From: JAPULR01 sp965238215 | Lineage (GTDB): Bacteria; Chloroflexota; Dehalococcoidia; Lucifugimonadales; GCA-2712585 | NCBI GenBank assembly: GCA_965238215.1 | Contig: OZ250180.1 | Span: forward strand, 806,001 to 870,000 | DNA length: 64,000 bases | Direction: 5' to 3' | Part shown: in pieces, positions 36,014-44,840 of the stretch | Layout of the letters: every line of letters begins with the position of its first letter | Position numbering within the stretch: the first letter of the stretch is position 1 | Position numbers and translations under genes: made by a program | Notes under the pieces: model-generated | The model's input: the letters and a program-made list of their open reading frames with translations, nothing else | Told to the model about the DNA's origin: nothing | Databases searched by the model: none

Positions 36014-37243
36014 ATGCCCAGAACATACTACGGCGGCGAACTCCCCGACTACTACATCGTCGACTCCGACTCCCACGTGGACGAAACCAAATGCGAACTC
36101 TGGCGCCGGTTCCCACCGGAACTCCAGCCCTTCGCGCCCCGCAAATTCACCGACAGCAACTGGAAAGACCGCGGCGCTCTCGTCCGCGGCAGCGGCGATA
36201 GCTCCACCCGTCAGTACGACAGCATCTGGGTCCTGGAGCACTCCAAAGTCTTCCCCAACTCCGACTTCCGCACCGGCCCCTACGGTAAGCTGGCCAACTT
36301 CGCGCCCCACAGCGAAGACCAATGGTACAACCGCGAGGGCGAGCGCAACCCCAAGTTCCGCGTCAAGGACCTAGACGAAGAGGGCTTCGACGTCACCTTC
36401 GTCTTCTGCGTCCTCCATCAGAACCTCCTCAACACCATCGACAACCCGGAGGTCGCCTATCACTTCGCCAAGGGCTGGAATGATTGGATTACCGAATGGA
36501 CCGACGGCTACCAAGACCGCGTCCGCGGCACCGCCATCCTCCCCCTACACGATATCAACATGGCCGTAGAGGAGCTCCGACGCGCCGCAGACCTCGGCCT
36601 CGGCGGAGCCTACATCCCCTGCCAGTTCAAGGGCGAGTGGACCTACAAGGAAAAGTTCTGGCCCGTCCTGGAAGAATGCCAGCGTCTCGGAATGCCCATC
36701 TCCATCCACCAGCAGCTGCACGAGTCCGTCGGCATGCGCCGCCTCGACAACGAGTTCCTCAAACACCTTTTCATGGGCATAGACGCCCCCTTCTCCGTCG
36801 TCGGATTCATCGCCAGCGGCGTCCTGGACCGATTCCCCGAACTGAAAATAGCCTGGATTGAGCAGGGCTGCGGCTGGCTCCCCTTCTACATGGACCGCCT
36901 CGAAGAGCACTACGAAATCATGCCCGACTCCGTCCCAGAGCCTCGCCACGAAGACCCCTGCGACTACTTCGGCGACCAGCTGTTCATCTGCTTCGAGCCC
37001 GAGGAAGCCGACTACCTCCCCTTCCTGGAAAAGAAAGTCGGCCCCAACGGCATCATTATCGGCTCCGACTACTCCCATTTCGACTGCCTCTCACCCTTCT
37101 CCGTCCAGAAAGTCCTGGACCACCCCGAGCTTACCGCCGAGTCGATGAAAAAATTCCTCTCCGACAACCCCATCCGCTTCTGGAACCTGGACCCCGTAAC
37201 CCACAAGCGCCGCATCCCCGCCGGGGCCGGAACCGCCGGCTAG
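36014..37243 (+). CDS. Amidohydrolase family protein
   Basis: 409 aa TIM-barrel metal hydrolase of the Amidohydro_2 family. The motif DSDSHVDETKCELWRRFP lies near the N-terminus, ISIHQQLHES about residue 230, and IIGSDYSHFDC near 350. AGGAG six bases ahead supports ATG 36014. No signal peptide. It is related to, but distant from, the enzyme at 11489. Probably acts on an organic acid or aromatic breakdown product (inference). Confidence 0.87.
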   Translation: MPRTYYGGELPDYYIVDSDSHVDETKCELWRRFPPELQPFAPRKFTDSNWKDRGALVRGSGDSSTRQYDSIWVLEHSKVFPNSDFRTGPYGKLANFAPHSEDQWYNREGERNPKFRVKDLDEEGFDVTFVFCVLHQNLLNTIDNPEVAYHFAKGWNDWITEWTDGYQDRVRGTAILPLHDINMAVEELRRAADLGLGGAYIPCQFKGEWTYKEKFWPVLEECQRLGMPISIHQQLHESVGMRRLDNEFLKHLFMGIDAPFSVVGFIASGVLDRFPELKIAWIEQGCGWLPFYMDRLEEHYEIMPDSVPEPRHEDPCDYFGDQLFICFEPEEADYLPFLEKKVGPNGIIIGSDYSHFDCLSPFSVQKVLDHPELTAESMKKFLSDNPIRFWNLDPVTHKRRIPAGAGTAG

Positions 37244-37325
37244 CCCATCATCCAAGGAAAGATCGCCGCAACCTTAATCGACAAGTGTTAGCTCAAAGCA
37301 AGAACGAATCAACAGGGAAAGAAAA

Positions 37326-37958
37326 ATGACAAAGAGCGCCGACGAAGCCTACGCTGAGCTCAAGAAAACTTTCACGCCCGAAAGACTCCGCCCCGCCGTC
37401 GTCCTTAACCTGGACGACCCGGAAGACCTCGCCCTCGTAAACGGCTCCCTAAAGTGGGCCCCCGGTCTCGTGCCGGGCGAGCCCAACGAGGGCCTCGTCG
37501 CCGGCAAGTTCATCGAAGCCCCTCCTCGCCTCGCCGACTTCGACGACTCCTCCTGGGAGACCCCCGCCAACATACGGGACGTCGTCGGCACAGGCTTCAC
37601 CTTTGCATGGTACCGCTTCACCATCACCCTGCCAGAGCAAGTCAAGGGCGTGAACGTGGCCGACGCCCAGATCTGGTTCGAGACCTGTGCAGACGACTAC
37701 GGCGAAGTCTGGGTAGACTGCCCCTCCTTCAGCCTCGACTACCGTCCCGCCAATGCCATCGTCGACCACCGCCTCTCCCCCGTCGTAGGCTACAACGCTC
37801 GCAACAACATCCTCATCACCCCCAGCGCCGAACCGGGCCGACGCCACGTCATCGCCTGCCTCGCCATCAACGGCCCCATCGCCCAGCCCATGGGCGGCGT
37901 CTTCATCCGCTACGCCCGCCTCGAAATCTGCCAGGGCGTAGCCAAAGTCCCCATCTAA
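37326..37958 (+). CDS. Hypothetical protein with a galactose-binding-like beta-sandwich
   Basis: 210 aa. The middle part, LADFDDSSWETP followed by FAWYRFTITLPEQVKGVNVADAQIWFETCADDYGEVWVDC, has the look of the jelly-roll sugar-binding domain of GH2 glycosidases, without a catalytic domain. No signal peptide. Same strand and 82 bp downstream of the amidohydrolase, so the two may work together. Function not known. Confidence 0.7.
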   Translation: MTKSADEAYAELKKTFTPERLRPAVVLNLDDPEDLALVNGSLKWAPGLVPGEPNEGLVAGKFIEAPPRLADFDDSSWETPANIRDVVGTGFTFAWYRFTITLPEQVKGVNVADAQIWFETCADDYGEVWVDCPSFSLDYRPANAIVDHRLSPVVGYNARNNILITPSAEPGRRHVIACLAINGPIAQPMGGVFIRYARLEICQGVAKVPI

Positions 37959-38015
37959 GGGGACCTCGCCTGTTCTTATTCAATCGGCTCCTACGAAGCA
38001 TTGGGAGAACTCTCC

Positions 38016-38465
38016 GTGTCCACCCTCTACCTAGTTTCCTGTACCAAGAAGAAGCGACAGGAACCAATGCCAGCTCAAGACCTATACTCCTCCACTCGGT
38101 TCATACTGTCGCGACGTTGTATGAAAGCCTTGAACGCCAGATGGCTTGTCCTCTCAGCTAAGCACGGAGTGGTGTTGCCGGAGCAAGTCATTGCGGCCTA
38201 CGACACGTCAATGAATTCCCTAACCCGTCTTGAGCGGCGGCGATGGGCAGACGGCGTGCTCCAATCGTTGGAGCATCATCTTTCGGGTATTAAGCGTGTC
38301 TGCTTTGTAGCAGGCAAAGACTATTACGGTCTCTTGTCTGATTCCTTGCGAAAACGTGGGCTGATTGTAGAAACTCCCCTGGCTCACAAGAGACAGGGCG
38401 AACAGTTGGCCTATCTGAAAAAGGAGAGTTTAAGCGGTGCGTCATCACTCAGATACCCGACATAA
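38016..38465 (+). CDS. DUF6884 domain-containing protein
   Basis: 149 aa from GTG 38016 (GGGAG eight bases ahead). It begins STLYLVSCTKKKRQEPMPAQDLYSSTRF and continues WLVLSAKHGVVLPEQVIAAYDTSM, the pattern I associate with DUF6884, a domain common in phages and archaea. The Cys in LVSCTKKK and the SAKHG stretch are the likely functional residues. It overlaps the next gene by 29 bases, so the two are cotranscribed. Function unknown. Confidence 0.72.
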   Translation: MSTLYLVSCTKKKRQEPMPAQDLYSSTRFILSRRCMKALNARWLVLSAKHGVVLPEQVIAAYDTSMNSLTRLERRRWADGVLQSLEHHLSGIKRVCFVAGKDYYGLLSDSLRKRGLIVETPLAHKRQGEQLAYLKKESLSGASSLRYPT

Positions 38466-39198
38466 TTCAACGTCCGTCGTAAAAGCTCTAAAGCAGTTCC
38501 GCGACCGCAACTACAATCCAGGCGTCCCGAGCGACCGAAATTTCGGCAATGTGCCTGCATACGCTAGAGATCTAGTCCTGAACGACCCCTTCGCTTTCCT
38601 AGTCGGAGCCAGTTTCGACAGAGGAATGCTCGCTGGGAGAGCTTGGGAACTGCCATACCAGATAAAGCGCAAGGGGATACTCAATCCCTCTGTGCTTGCT
38701 TCTATGACATATCTGGACTTGGAACACCTCATCGACAGTTTGCCTAAAAGGCCGCGGTATGGCTCCATCAAAGGGGCAAAGACGCTCAAGGACGCCGCCA
38801 TGCTTGCAATGAAGTTCGGCGGAGATGCATCCGCAATCTGGCGGGATGCTTCTCCAACCCAAGTATCGCGCAGAATTCAGTCCATCTATGGTGTTGGCCC
38901 CGGCATTGCATACATGGCTATTCGTATCTTGCGTGACCGTCTTGGCGTATTCGCTGGACAGGAAAATGAGATCGATGTCAAAGCTGACGTCCACGTAATG
39001 CGCGTGTTCAAACGCACGGGACTGACTCTCTCCGAGTCCGAGAGTGAGGCAGTGAATGCCGCACGGCGGCTCAATCCCCAGTATCCAGCCGAGTTGGACT
39101 GGCCTGCTTGGATAATCGGTCAGGAGTGGTGTCGCCCCTCCAACCCCAACTGTCCGTCCTGTCCCCTAACCGCCGTTTGCCGCAAGCGGCTCGATTGA
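38437..39198 (+). CDS. HhH-GPD DNA glycosylase with 4Fe-4S cluster (EndoIII/MutY-like)
   Basis: 253 aa. Helix-hairpin-helix IQSIYGVGPGIAYMAIRIL about residue 148, catalytic Asp in VKADVHVMRVFKR, and a C-terminal cluster with spacing C-x6-C-x2-C-x5-C (WCRPSNPNCPSCPLTAVC). The Lys of bifunctional EndoIII is replaced by Gly, so it is probably monofunctional, removing a base without cutting the strand. The N-terminal 100 residues are unlike standard Nth. GTG start. Coupled to DUF6884. Confidence 0.82.
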   Translation: MRHHSDTRHNSTSVVKALKQFRDRNYNPGVPSDRNFGNVPAYARDLVLNDPFAFLVGASFDRGMLAGRAWELPYQIKRKGILNPSVLASMTYLDLEHLIDSLPKRPRYGSIKGAKTLKDAAMLAMKFGGDASAIWRDASPTQVSRRIQSIYGVGPGIAYMAIRILRDRLGVFAGQENEIDVKADVHVMRVFKRTGLTLSESESEAVNAARRLNPQYPAELDWPAWIIGQEWCRPSNPNCPSCPLTAVCRKRLD

Positions 39199-39232
39199 GG
39201 CCACTCCGTCTCTAACGGCCTACCCCCCTTCA

Positions 39233-39261
39233 TTGACACCGCCCTTGCCCAATTCTAGAAT
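39233..39261 (+). promoter_or_regulatory. Sigma70-type promoter of the cyclase gene
   Basis: TTGACA (39233-39238), a 17-base spacer and TAGAAT (39256-39261) lie 39 bases ahead of ATG 39300, which has AGGAGGAG as ribosome site. Confidence 0.6.
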
Positions 39262-39299
39262 ACGGCATCTAATCACATCTTCACCATCTAGGAGGAGCC

Positions 39300-40250
39300 A
39301 TGGCTAGGACTCTACCCACCTCTGCCGAAGTACGCGAATACCATAAATCCCTCAGCAACTGGGGCCGTTGGGGCGCCGACGACCAGTTGGGCGCCATGAA
39401 CCTCATTACACCCGAGAAGCGCCTGCAAGCCGTCTCCCTTGTCGAAAAGGGCATCAGCGTCACTATGGGCCGCCCCATCATCGCCGAGACCACCGCCGAC
39501 GGGCAAGTGCCCCCTACCCTCCACATGATTGAGAGCGGTGAAGGCTGGAACACCACCCCCGGCAAGGCCGAACAGGCCTCCCACAGCGCCAGCGAGTACA
39601 TCGGCTTCATCTTCCACGGCTATGTCATGACCCACGTCGACGCCCTCTCCCACTGGTTCGACGGCGACAAGATGTACAACGGCCATCCCGCCGACGCTGT
39701 CCGCACCCGCAGCGGCGCCACCATGGAGAGCATTGACCTGCTCAAGGATGGCGTCGTCACCCGCGCCGTCCTCTTCGACTTCCCCACCCTTAAGGGCGTC
39801 GACTACATGGACGCAGGTGAAGCCATCTTCCCCGAAGACCTCGACGCCGCCGAGGAAGCCTTCAACGTGAAAGTAGAGGCCGGCGACCTCCTCCTCATCC
39901 GTACCGGCAACTGGGAACGCCGAAACGCCATCGGCCCCCGTAACCCCAACGAAGCCGGAGCCTCCGGTCTTCACGCCTCCTGCCTCCCCTGGCTGCGGGA
40001 GCGGGACATCGCCATGCTGGGCGGCGACCTGGCCCAGGACGTTATCCCCAGCGGCTACCCGGAATTCTCCCTGCCCGTCCATCAGGTCATCCTCACAGCC
40101 ATGGGTTGCTGGATACTCGACAACTGCAACTTCGAAGAAGTCGCCAGAATCTGCAAACAGGAGAACCGGTACGAGTTTCTAGCGGTGGCCAACCCCCTCC
40201 GCATGGCAAACGGCACCGGTGCACCCGTCAACCCCATCGCCATCTTCTAA
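39300..40250 (+). CDS. Cyclase family protein (kynurenine formamidase-like)
   Basis: 316 aa metal-dependent hydrolase of the cyclase family. The metal motif region reads FHGYVMTHVDALSHWF, and GDLLLIRTGNWERR, LPWLRERDIAMLGGDLAQD and VHQVILTAMGCWILDN follow. Relatives hydrolyse formamides, isatin or cyclic esters. Monocistronic with its own promoter. Exact substrate unknown. Confidence 0.88.
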   Translation: MARTLPTSAEVREYHKSLSNWGRWGADDQLGAMNLITPEKRLQAVSLVEKGISVTMGRPIIAETTADGQVPPTLHMIESGEGWNTTPGKAEQASHSASEYIGFIFHGYVMTHVDALSHWFDGDKMYNGHPADAVRTRSGATMESIDLLKDGVVTRAVLFDFPTLKGVDYMDAGEAIFPEDLDAAEEAFNVKVEAGDLLLIRTGNWERRNAIGPRNPNEAGASGLHASCLPWLRERDIAMLGGDLAQDVIPSGYPEFSLPVHQVILTAMGCWILDNCNFEEVARICKQENRYEFLAVANPLRMANGTGAPVNPIAIF

Positions 40251-40727
40251 CCCCACCCGGTATTCACTAGCAGGCGGAAATCCATCATTCCCACCACCTG
40301 TCATTACTATGGAAATAGCCCGTTCAGCGCCTACAAATCCCTTCCCCCTTGATGGGGGAAGGTTAGAGCCTGCCCTCGTGAAGACGGGGGGTGGGGGTGA
40401 ACCCCGTGCCCAATGGAATTCTTCCCCTATGGGCGGTTCGCGAACCCCCTTCATCCGCTACGAGACCCCGATCCCAACCGTCATTCCAGCACCCCTTCCC
40501 TCGTTCCCGCGGAGTCGAGAACCCATTCCCTTCCCCCAACCGTCATTCCGGCGAAAGCCGGAATCTAGCCTTATTCTGCATCCATTTTCATCGCCTTATG
40601 TGGTCTTTCTTGGCCATAGTGATTCTGAGCGAACTGGAGTCGAAGAATCTCGTTGCCCTTTACCCCAAATCGTGAGGGACCATAAGTCCCACATATCTAT
40701 CGCTAGCACTCACCCAGACAAGAACCC
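40251..40727. repeat. Intergenic repeat field
   Basis: No gene seen. It contains a CCCTTGATGGGGGAAGGTTA unit near 40350, GGCGGTTCGCGAACC near 40433, a GTCATTCCGGCGAAAGCCGG hairpin at 40542-40565, and a GATTCTGAGCGAACTGGAGT unit near 40620. Confidence 0.75.
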
Positions 40728-41606
40728 ATGACCAACCACAACTTCCCATACCCGGACACTTTCCTCATCGTCAACGGCTTCCGCATGCACTACCACCACT
40801 CCGGCACGGAAGCCCCCTTCACCGTCGTCATGCTCCACGGCAGCCGCTCCTCCGCCCACGCCTACCGCCACTTCTTCCCCTACCTCATCGCCGCCGGATG
40901 GCGCTGCTTCGCCCCAGACGCCATCGGCTTCGGCCAGTCGGATACACCCGACGACACTTCCCTCCACACCTTCGATTTCCACAGCGATAACCTGGAAACC
41001 TTCATCCGGGAACTCGATCTCCGCAACGTCGTCCTCGTTGGCCACGAGTGGGGCGGCCTCGTCGCCCTCGACTACGCCATCAACCGACCCGACAACACCC
41101 TCGCCCTCGTTCTCACCGACTCCGGCGTATTCCTCCCCAACCGCAGCCACGGACTCCACGGCCTTCTGCACCGCTCCCTATTGGGAGATCTGCTCGTGCG
41201 TCGACTCAACATCAACCTTGGCCAAGCCTCAGCCCCAAAACGATACGAAAATCAACATCAAGACCACCGTCCAAACTCCCAATCCCCCGCCGCCCGCCTC
41301 GGCTTTCTCCGCATGGCCGCCCGGACAAACCTGCACTACAACGCCCTTCGAATGAGAGCCATCCGAAACAGCCTCCCACGCCTCAAAGCCCCAACCCTCC
41401 TCGTCCGCTCTGGCGTACCGCAGCTATTCACCGAAGCCGAATCCAAGTACCTCCAGCAGCGTATTCCCTATGCCGAGTCCCACATACTCGAAGGCCCCGA
41501 CCTCCTCCACGAAGACCGCCCCGACGTTGCCGCCAGCCTGATCGTTGGCTTCCTTCGCCCTCTGATCGCCCCCATTGCCCAACCCCATACGCCCGCCATA
41601 GCTTGA
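40728..41606 (+). CDS. Alpha/beta hydrolase (epoxide-hydrolase/dehalogenase-like) with GHEWGG nucleophile elbow
   Basis: 292 aa. Oxyanion region VVMLHGSRSSAHAY, core RCFAPDAIGFGQSD, nucleophile elbow LVGHEWGGLVAL, and catalytic His in LLHEDRPD. The elbow has Glu where hydrolases have Ser and dehalogenases or epoxide hydrolases have Asp, so the catalytic mode is uncertain. The cap region (about residues 150-200) is polar and unusual. No signal peptide. Confidence 0.82.
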   Translation: MTNHNFPYPDTFLIVNGFRMHYHHSGTEAPFTVVMLHGSRSSAHAYRHFFPYLIAAGWRCFAPDAIGFGQSDTPDDTSLHTFDFHSDNLETFIRELDLRNVVLVGHEWGGLVALDYAINRPDNTLALVLTDSGVFLPNRSHGLHGLLHRSLLGDLLVRRLNINLGQASAPKRYENQHQDHRPNSQSPAARLGFLRMAARTNLHYNALRMRAIRNSLPRLKAPTLLVRSGVPQLFTEAESKYLQQRIPYAESHILEGPDLLHEDRPDVAASLIVGFLRPLIAPIAQPHTPAIA

Positions 41607-41697
41607 ACCTCTAACCACCGGCAGGCGATAATGGGTCCGGTAACCCAGCGCCCTCGTACACTATAGCTCATGGCCAAATAACTCCAAGGGAAAGAAA

Positions 41698-42300
41698 ATA
41701 CTCAGACAGCTTAGAGAATTCGACGAGGCCCTAATCCTGGCCCTCGTTATATTCCTCCTCCTCCAGTTCAGCATCCAGAACTTCAAGGTGGAAGGCTCCA
41801 GCATGGCCACTACCATCGAGCCTGGCCAGTACGTAGCAGTCAACAAGCTTCACAAGATCAAGGTGGACATGGCCCGATTCTCCGCCCTCATCCCCTTCTG
41901 GGATGCCTCCCATCTCGGAAAGGTCTACCCCTTCCAAACGCAAGGCCCCCAGCGGGGAGACATCATTGTCTTTCGTTATCCTCTGGACCCCGAAAGGACC
42001 TTCATCAAACGAATCATCGGTCTCCCGGGCGAACAGGTCTCCATCCTTCGTGGCGTCACCCACATCGACGGCGAGCGCCTAACCGAGCCCTACCTCACCA
42101 CCACACCCCGCAGAGAGACCCTGGAATTCGACCCCCTCGGCCCCAACGAATACTTCGTCATGGGCGATAACCGCCCCCATAGCAACGACTCCCGCCACTG
42201 GGAGAACCATTTCGCCGTTCATCGAGACCATATCATCGGCACGGAGCTAATCAGGTACGACCTGCCCATAAACCTCGGCTTCGCCAATTCCGCCGACTAA
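41698..42300 (+). CDS. lepB: Signal peptidase I
   Basis: Membrane serine protease that removes signal peptides. Catalytic Ser in VEGSSM (residue 35 from 41698) and Lys in ERTFIKRIIGLPGE (about 104); box GDNRPHSNDSRHW follows. The membrane anchor EALILALVIFLLLQF lies upstream of the first usable start (GTG 41788). The frame is open to at least 41660 but has no ATG, GTG or TTG there. I set the start at ATA 41698, seven bases after AGGG; this is uncertain. An ATG at 41670 is out of frame. Confidence 0.8.
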   Translation: MLRQLREFDEALILALVIFLLLQFSIQNFKVEGSSMATTIEPGQYVAVNKLHKIKVDMARFSALIPFWDASHLGKVYPFQTQGPQRGDIIVFRYPLDPERTFIKRIIGLPGEQVSILRGVTHIDGERLTEPYLTTTPRRETLEFDPLGPNEYFVMGDNRPHSNDSRHWENHFAVHRDHIIGTELIRYDLPINLGFANSAD

Positions 42301-42469
42301 CCCCCACCCTCCCCACACCCCCTCCCTATTCCCGCGCAGAGCCCGCCCCCGCGAAGACGGGGGCTGGAATCCAGCCCGACCCTCTTCCGCAGGGCCGGTT
42401 CACGAACCGTCCTTCCCCCTCCGTTGTCCTCGCGGATGCGGGGACCCATCCCCTTCCCCCCCACCTCCC
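42301..42469. repeat. Intergenic repeats bordering the IS30 remnant
   Basis: It holds a GCGCAGAGCCCGCCCCCGCG unit at 42336, a GGCCGGTTCACGAACC hairpin near 42394 and a CTCCGTTGTCCTCGCGGATG unit at 42418. The last 65 bases recur almost exactly at 43416-43480, on the other side of the transposase remnant. Confidence 0.75.
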
Positions 42470-43283
42470 GTTCTCCACGCCTCCCTTCTGCCATGGCGAG
42501 TGGATATCGCAGAAGAAGGTCTCGATACCCAAGTCATGGAGTTGGTGGCGCCTTGCGAATTCGGTGCCGTTATCGAAGGTGACGGTCTGACGCCACTCCG
42601 GGGGCAGGGGAGCCAGCACCCTTGCCATAGCCGCAGCTATGGGCGCTGAGGTCTTTCCCTGTGGCCTGAGAGCTATGAGCCAGTCGAGAGTGGCGCTCAT
42701 GCATGGTCAGCACCGCCTGTCCGTAGGTACGATAGAGCATCAGGTCGGCCTCCCAGTGACCTGGAGTCCGGCGGTCCTGGGCGCTCTGCGGACCCTCGGC
42801 AAGGGACATCGGAGGTGTATGAAGGAAGCGGGACTCCCTCCCTTGCGACCCCTCCAGCCCCTCTTCGACTTCCCGCGAAGCAAGTAGTGACGCCACGAGT
42901 AGTCCTTCTTCCGGACCAAGTTGTCCATAGATGAACCTGTAAATGATCTCGTAGGATATGCCCCGCTCGCCACACTCCAAGGCCGGACGACCACAAACCT
43001 GCTCCGGCGACCAGCCCTGTTTGAGGCCGGAGAGCACCTTTGCACGCAGAGCCTCGTCACGCTCCAGCCGCGACCCACTCCGCCGACGCGCCCGGGCCCG
43101 CTGGTCCGCATACACCGGCTGGCACCCTCCGCTCTTCGACCAATTCCGCTTCAGCTCCCGAGCAACTGTCGATGCCGAGCGATCCAGATCTGCAGCGATC
43201 TGCCGGACCGTGCGCCCCTCGGCTTGTAGTCGGACAATCTCACACCTCTCTTCAATGGTGACTTGTCTATATCGCTTTCCCAT
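42470..43283 (-). pseudogene. IS30 family transposase, frameshifted and truncated
   Basis: The N-terminal helix-turn-helix is intact (VTIEERCEIVRLQAEGRTVRQIAADLDRSASTVARELKRN). The DDE residues are found in GHWEADLM, VTFDNGTEF and KGGVEN. The frame changes between HERHSR and SATLDWLIALRP near 42690. The sequence stops being transposase right after GGVEN, where the expected last 60 or so residues are replaced by intergenic repeat. It therefore cannot be active. The right terminus probably lies near 43300 (AAGGTGTTGCACTTCG). Confidence 0.88.
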
Positions 43284-43630
43284 GGCACCATCCTAACAAG
43301 GTGTTGCACTTCGTTTGTGAGTTTAGAGAATCCATCCCCTCTTCCCGTATGGGCGACCCTCATGGTCGCCCGTTACATTCAACCGTGCGGCCAACCCCCC
43401 GTAGGGGCGGTTCGCGAACCGCCCTTCCCCCTCCGTTGTCCTCGCGGATGCGGGGACCCATCCCCTTCCCCCCACCTCCCGTCCTCGCGTCCCTCATCGT
43501 CGCCCTCCCCCGTTATCCAAGCCCCCTCCCATTCCTCCCGCGCAGAGCCTGCTCCCTTGAAGACGAGGGCAAGAATCCATCATTCATCCTCCCATAAGCT
43601 CCCCATTAACACGCGCAAACCTCCCCCCGC
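43284..43630. repeat. Intergenic repeats upstream of ino1
   Basis: Hairpin units at 43346-43372 (GGGCGACCCTCATGGTCGCCC) and 43401-43424 (GGCGGTTCGCGAACCGCC core), the 65-base copy at 43416-43480, and a CCCGCGCAGAGCCTG unit at 43539. No gene seen. Confidence 0.75.
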
Positions 43631-43659
43631 TTGAGACGACCGCCCATACTTGCTACAAT
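43631..43659 (+). promoter_or_regulatory. Sigma70-type promoter of the inositol lipid cluster
   Basis: TTGAGA (43631-43636), a 17-base spacer and TACAAT (43654-43659) lie 70 bases ahead of the ino1 start. Confidence 0.55.
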
Positions 43660-43729
43660 GCAACACCTTGATATTCATCAACCTAATATTCTTCAACGGT
43701 TCCAGCCGTCCACAGGAAGGAGCATCTGA

Positions 43730-44800
43730 GTGGGCAAAATTAACGTTGCTATCATAGGCGTGGGCAACTGCGCCTCATCCCTCGTCCAGGGCATCCACAA
43801 GTACCGCGAGATTCCCAACGACGAAATGGTCCCCGGCCTCATGCATCCCACCATCGGTGGCTACGAAATCGGCGACATAAACATCGTCGCCGCATTCGAC
43901 ATCGACAAGAACAAAGTCGGTAAGGACCTTTCCGAAGCCATCACCGCAAAACCCAACAACACCATCAGCTTCGCCGACGTTCCCCTGACCGGCGTCACGG
44001 TCGACCGCGGTATGACCCACGACAGCCTCGGCAAGTACGTTGCAGACGTCGTCAACAAGGCCCCCGGCCCCACCGCTGACGTTATCCGGATCCTCAAAGA
44101 GCGGGAGTGCGACGTCGTCATCAGCTATCTCCCCGTGGGCAGCGAAAACGCCACCAAGTGGTACGTGGAGCAGATCCTCAACGCCGGCTGCGGCTTCATC
44201 AACTGCATCCCTGTATTCATCGCCCGCGAGGACTACTGGCAAACCCGCTTCAAAGCCCGCGGCCTTCCCGTCATTGGCGACGACATCAAGTCCCAGCTCG
44301 GCGCCACCATCACCCACCGCGTCCTCACCCGCCTATTCCATGACCGGGGCGTCACCGTCGATAGGACCTACCAGCTTAACTTTGGCGGCAACACGGACTT
44401 CCTGAATATGCTGGAGCGGGAGAGGCTCACCTCCAAGAAGATATCCAAGACCAACGCCGTAACCTCCCAGTTCGACGATGAAATAGCATCCAACAACATC
44501 CACATCGGTCCCAGCGACCACGTTCCCTGGCTGCAAGACAGAAAATGGTGCTACATCCGCATGGAGGGCCACTCCTTCGGCGGCGCGCCCATCAACCTCG
44601 AGCTCAAGCTGGAAGTTTGGGACAGCCCCAATTCCGCCGGCGTCGTGGTCGATGCTATCCGTTGCTGTAAGCTCGCCCTGGATAGAGGCGAATCCGGGGC
44701 CGTCGTCGGCCCCAGCGCCTACTTCATGAAGTCTCCGCCCATCCAGTACACCGACGATGTGGCCCGGCAGATGGTGGAGGACTTCATCTCCGACGGCTAG
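43730..44800 (+). CDS. ino1: Myo-inositol-1-phosphate synthase
   Basis: 356 aa NAD-dependent enzyme turning glucose 6-phosphate into inositol 1-phosphate. NAD-binding IIGVGNCASSLVQGI at the N-terminus; NFGGNTDFLNMLERERLTSKKISKT and the HIGPSDHVPWLQDRKWCYIRMEGHSFG region are typical of the actinobacterial/archaeal short form. GTG start with AAGGAG seven bases ahead. It heads a run with the glycosyltransferase and CDP-alcohol transferase. Confidence 0.94.
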   Translation: MGKINVAIIGVGNCASSLVQGIHKYREIPNDEMVPGLMHPTIGGYEIGDINIVAAFDIDKNKVGKDLSEAITAKPNNTISFADVPLTGVTVDRGMTHDSLGKYVADVVNKAPGPTADVIRILKERECDVVISYLPVGSENATKWYVEQILNAGCGFINCIPVFIAREDYWQTRFKARGLPVIGDDIKSQLGATITHRVLTRLFHDRGVTVDRTYQLNFGGNTDFLNMLERERLTSKKISKTNAVTSQFDDEIASNNIHIGPSDHVPWLQDRKWCYIRMEGHSFGGAPINLELKLEVWDSPNSAGVVVDAIRCCKLALDRGESGAVVGPSAYFMKSPPIQYTDDVARQMVEDFISDG

Positions 44801-44840
44801 ACCTGGAGGGTTCAATGACGTTCCTGCGCGAGGTCACTGG

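Noticed and set aside
42326..42700. Separate gene on the minus strand downstream of the transposase
   Set aside because: Its first 77 codons are the frameshifted C-terminal half of the IS30 transposase and the rest is intergenic repeat.
43298..43672. Inverted pair AAGGTGTTGCA / TGCAACACCTT as ends of a second insertion sequence
   Set aside because: The interval holds only repeats and the ino1 promoter, no transposase, and 11 bases may match by chance or be a stray IS30 end.
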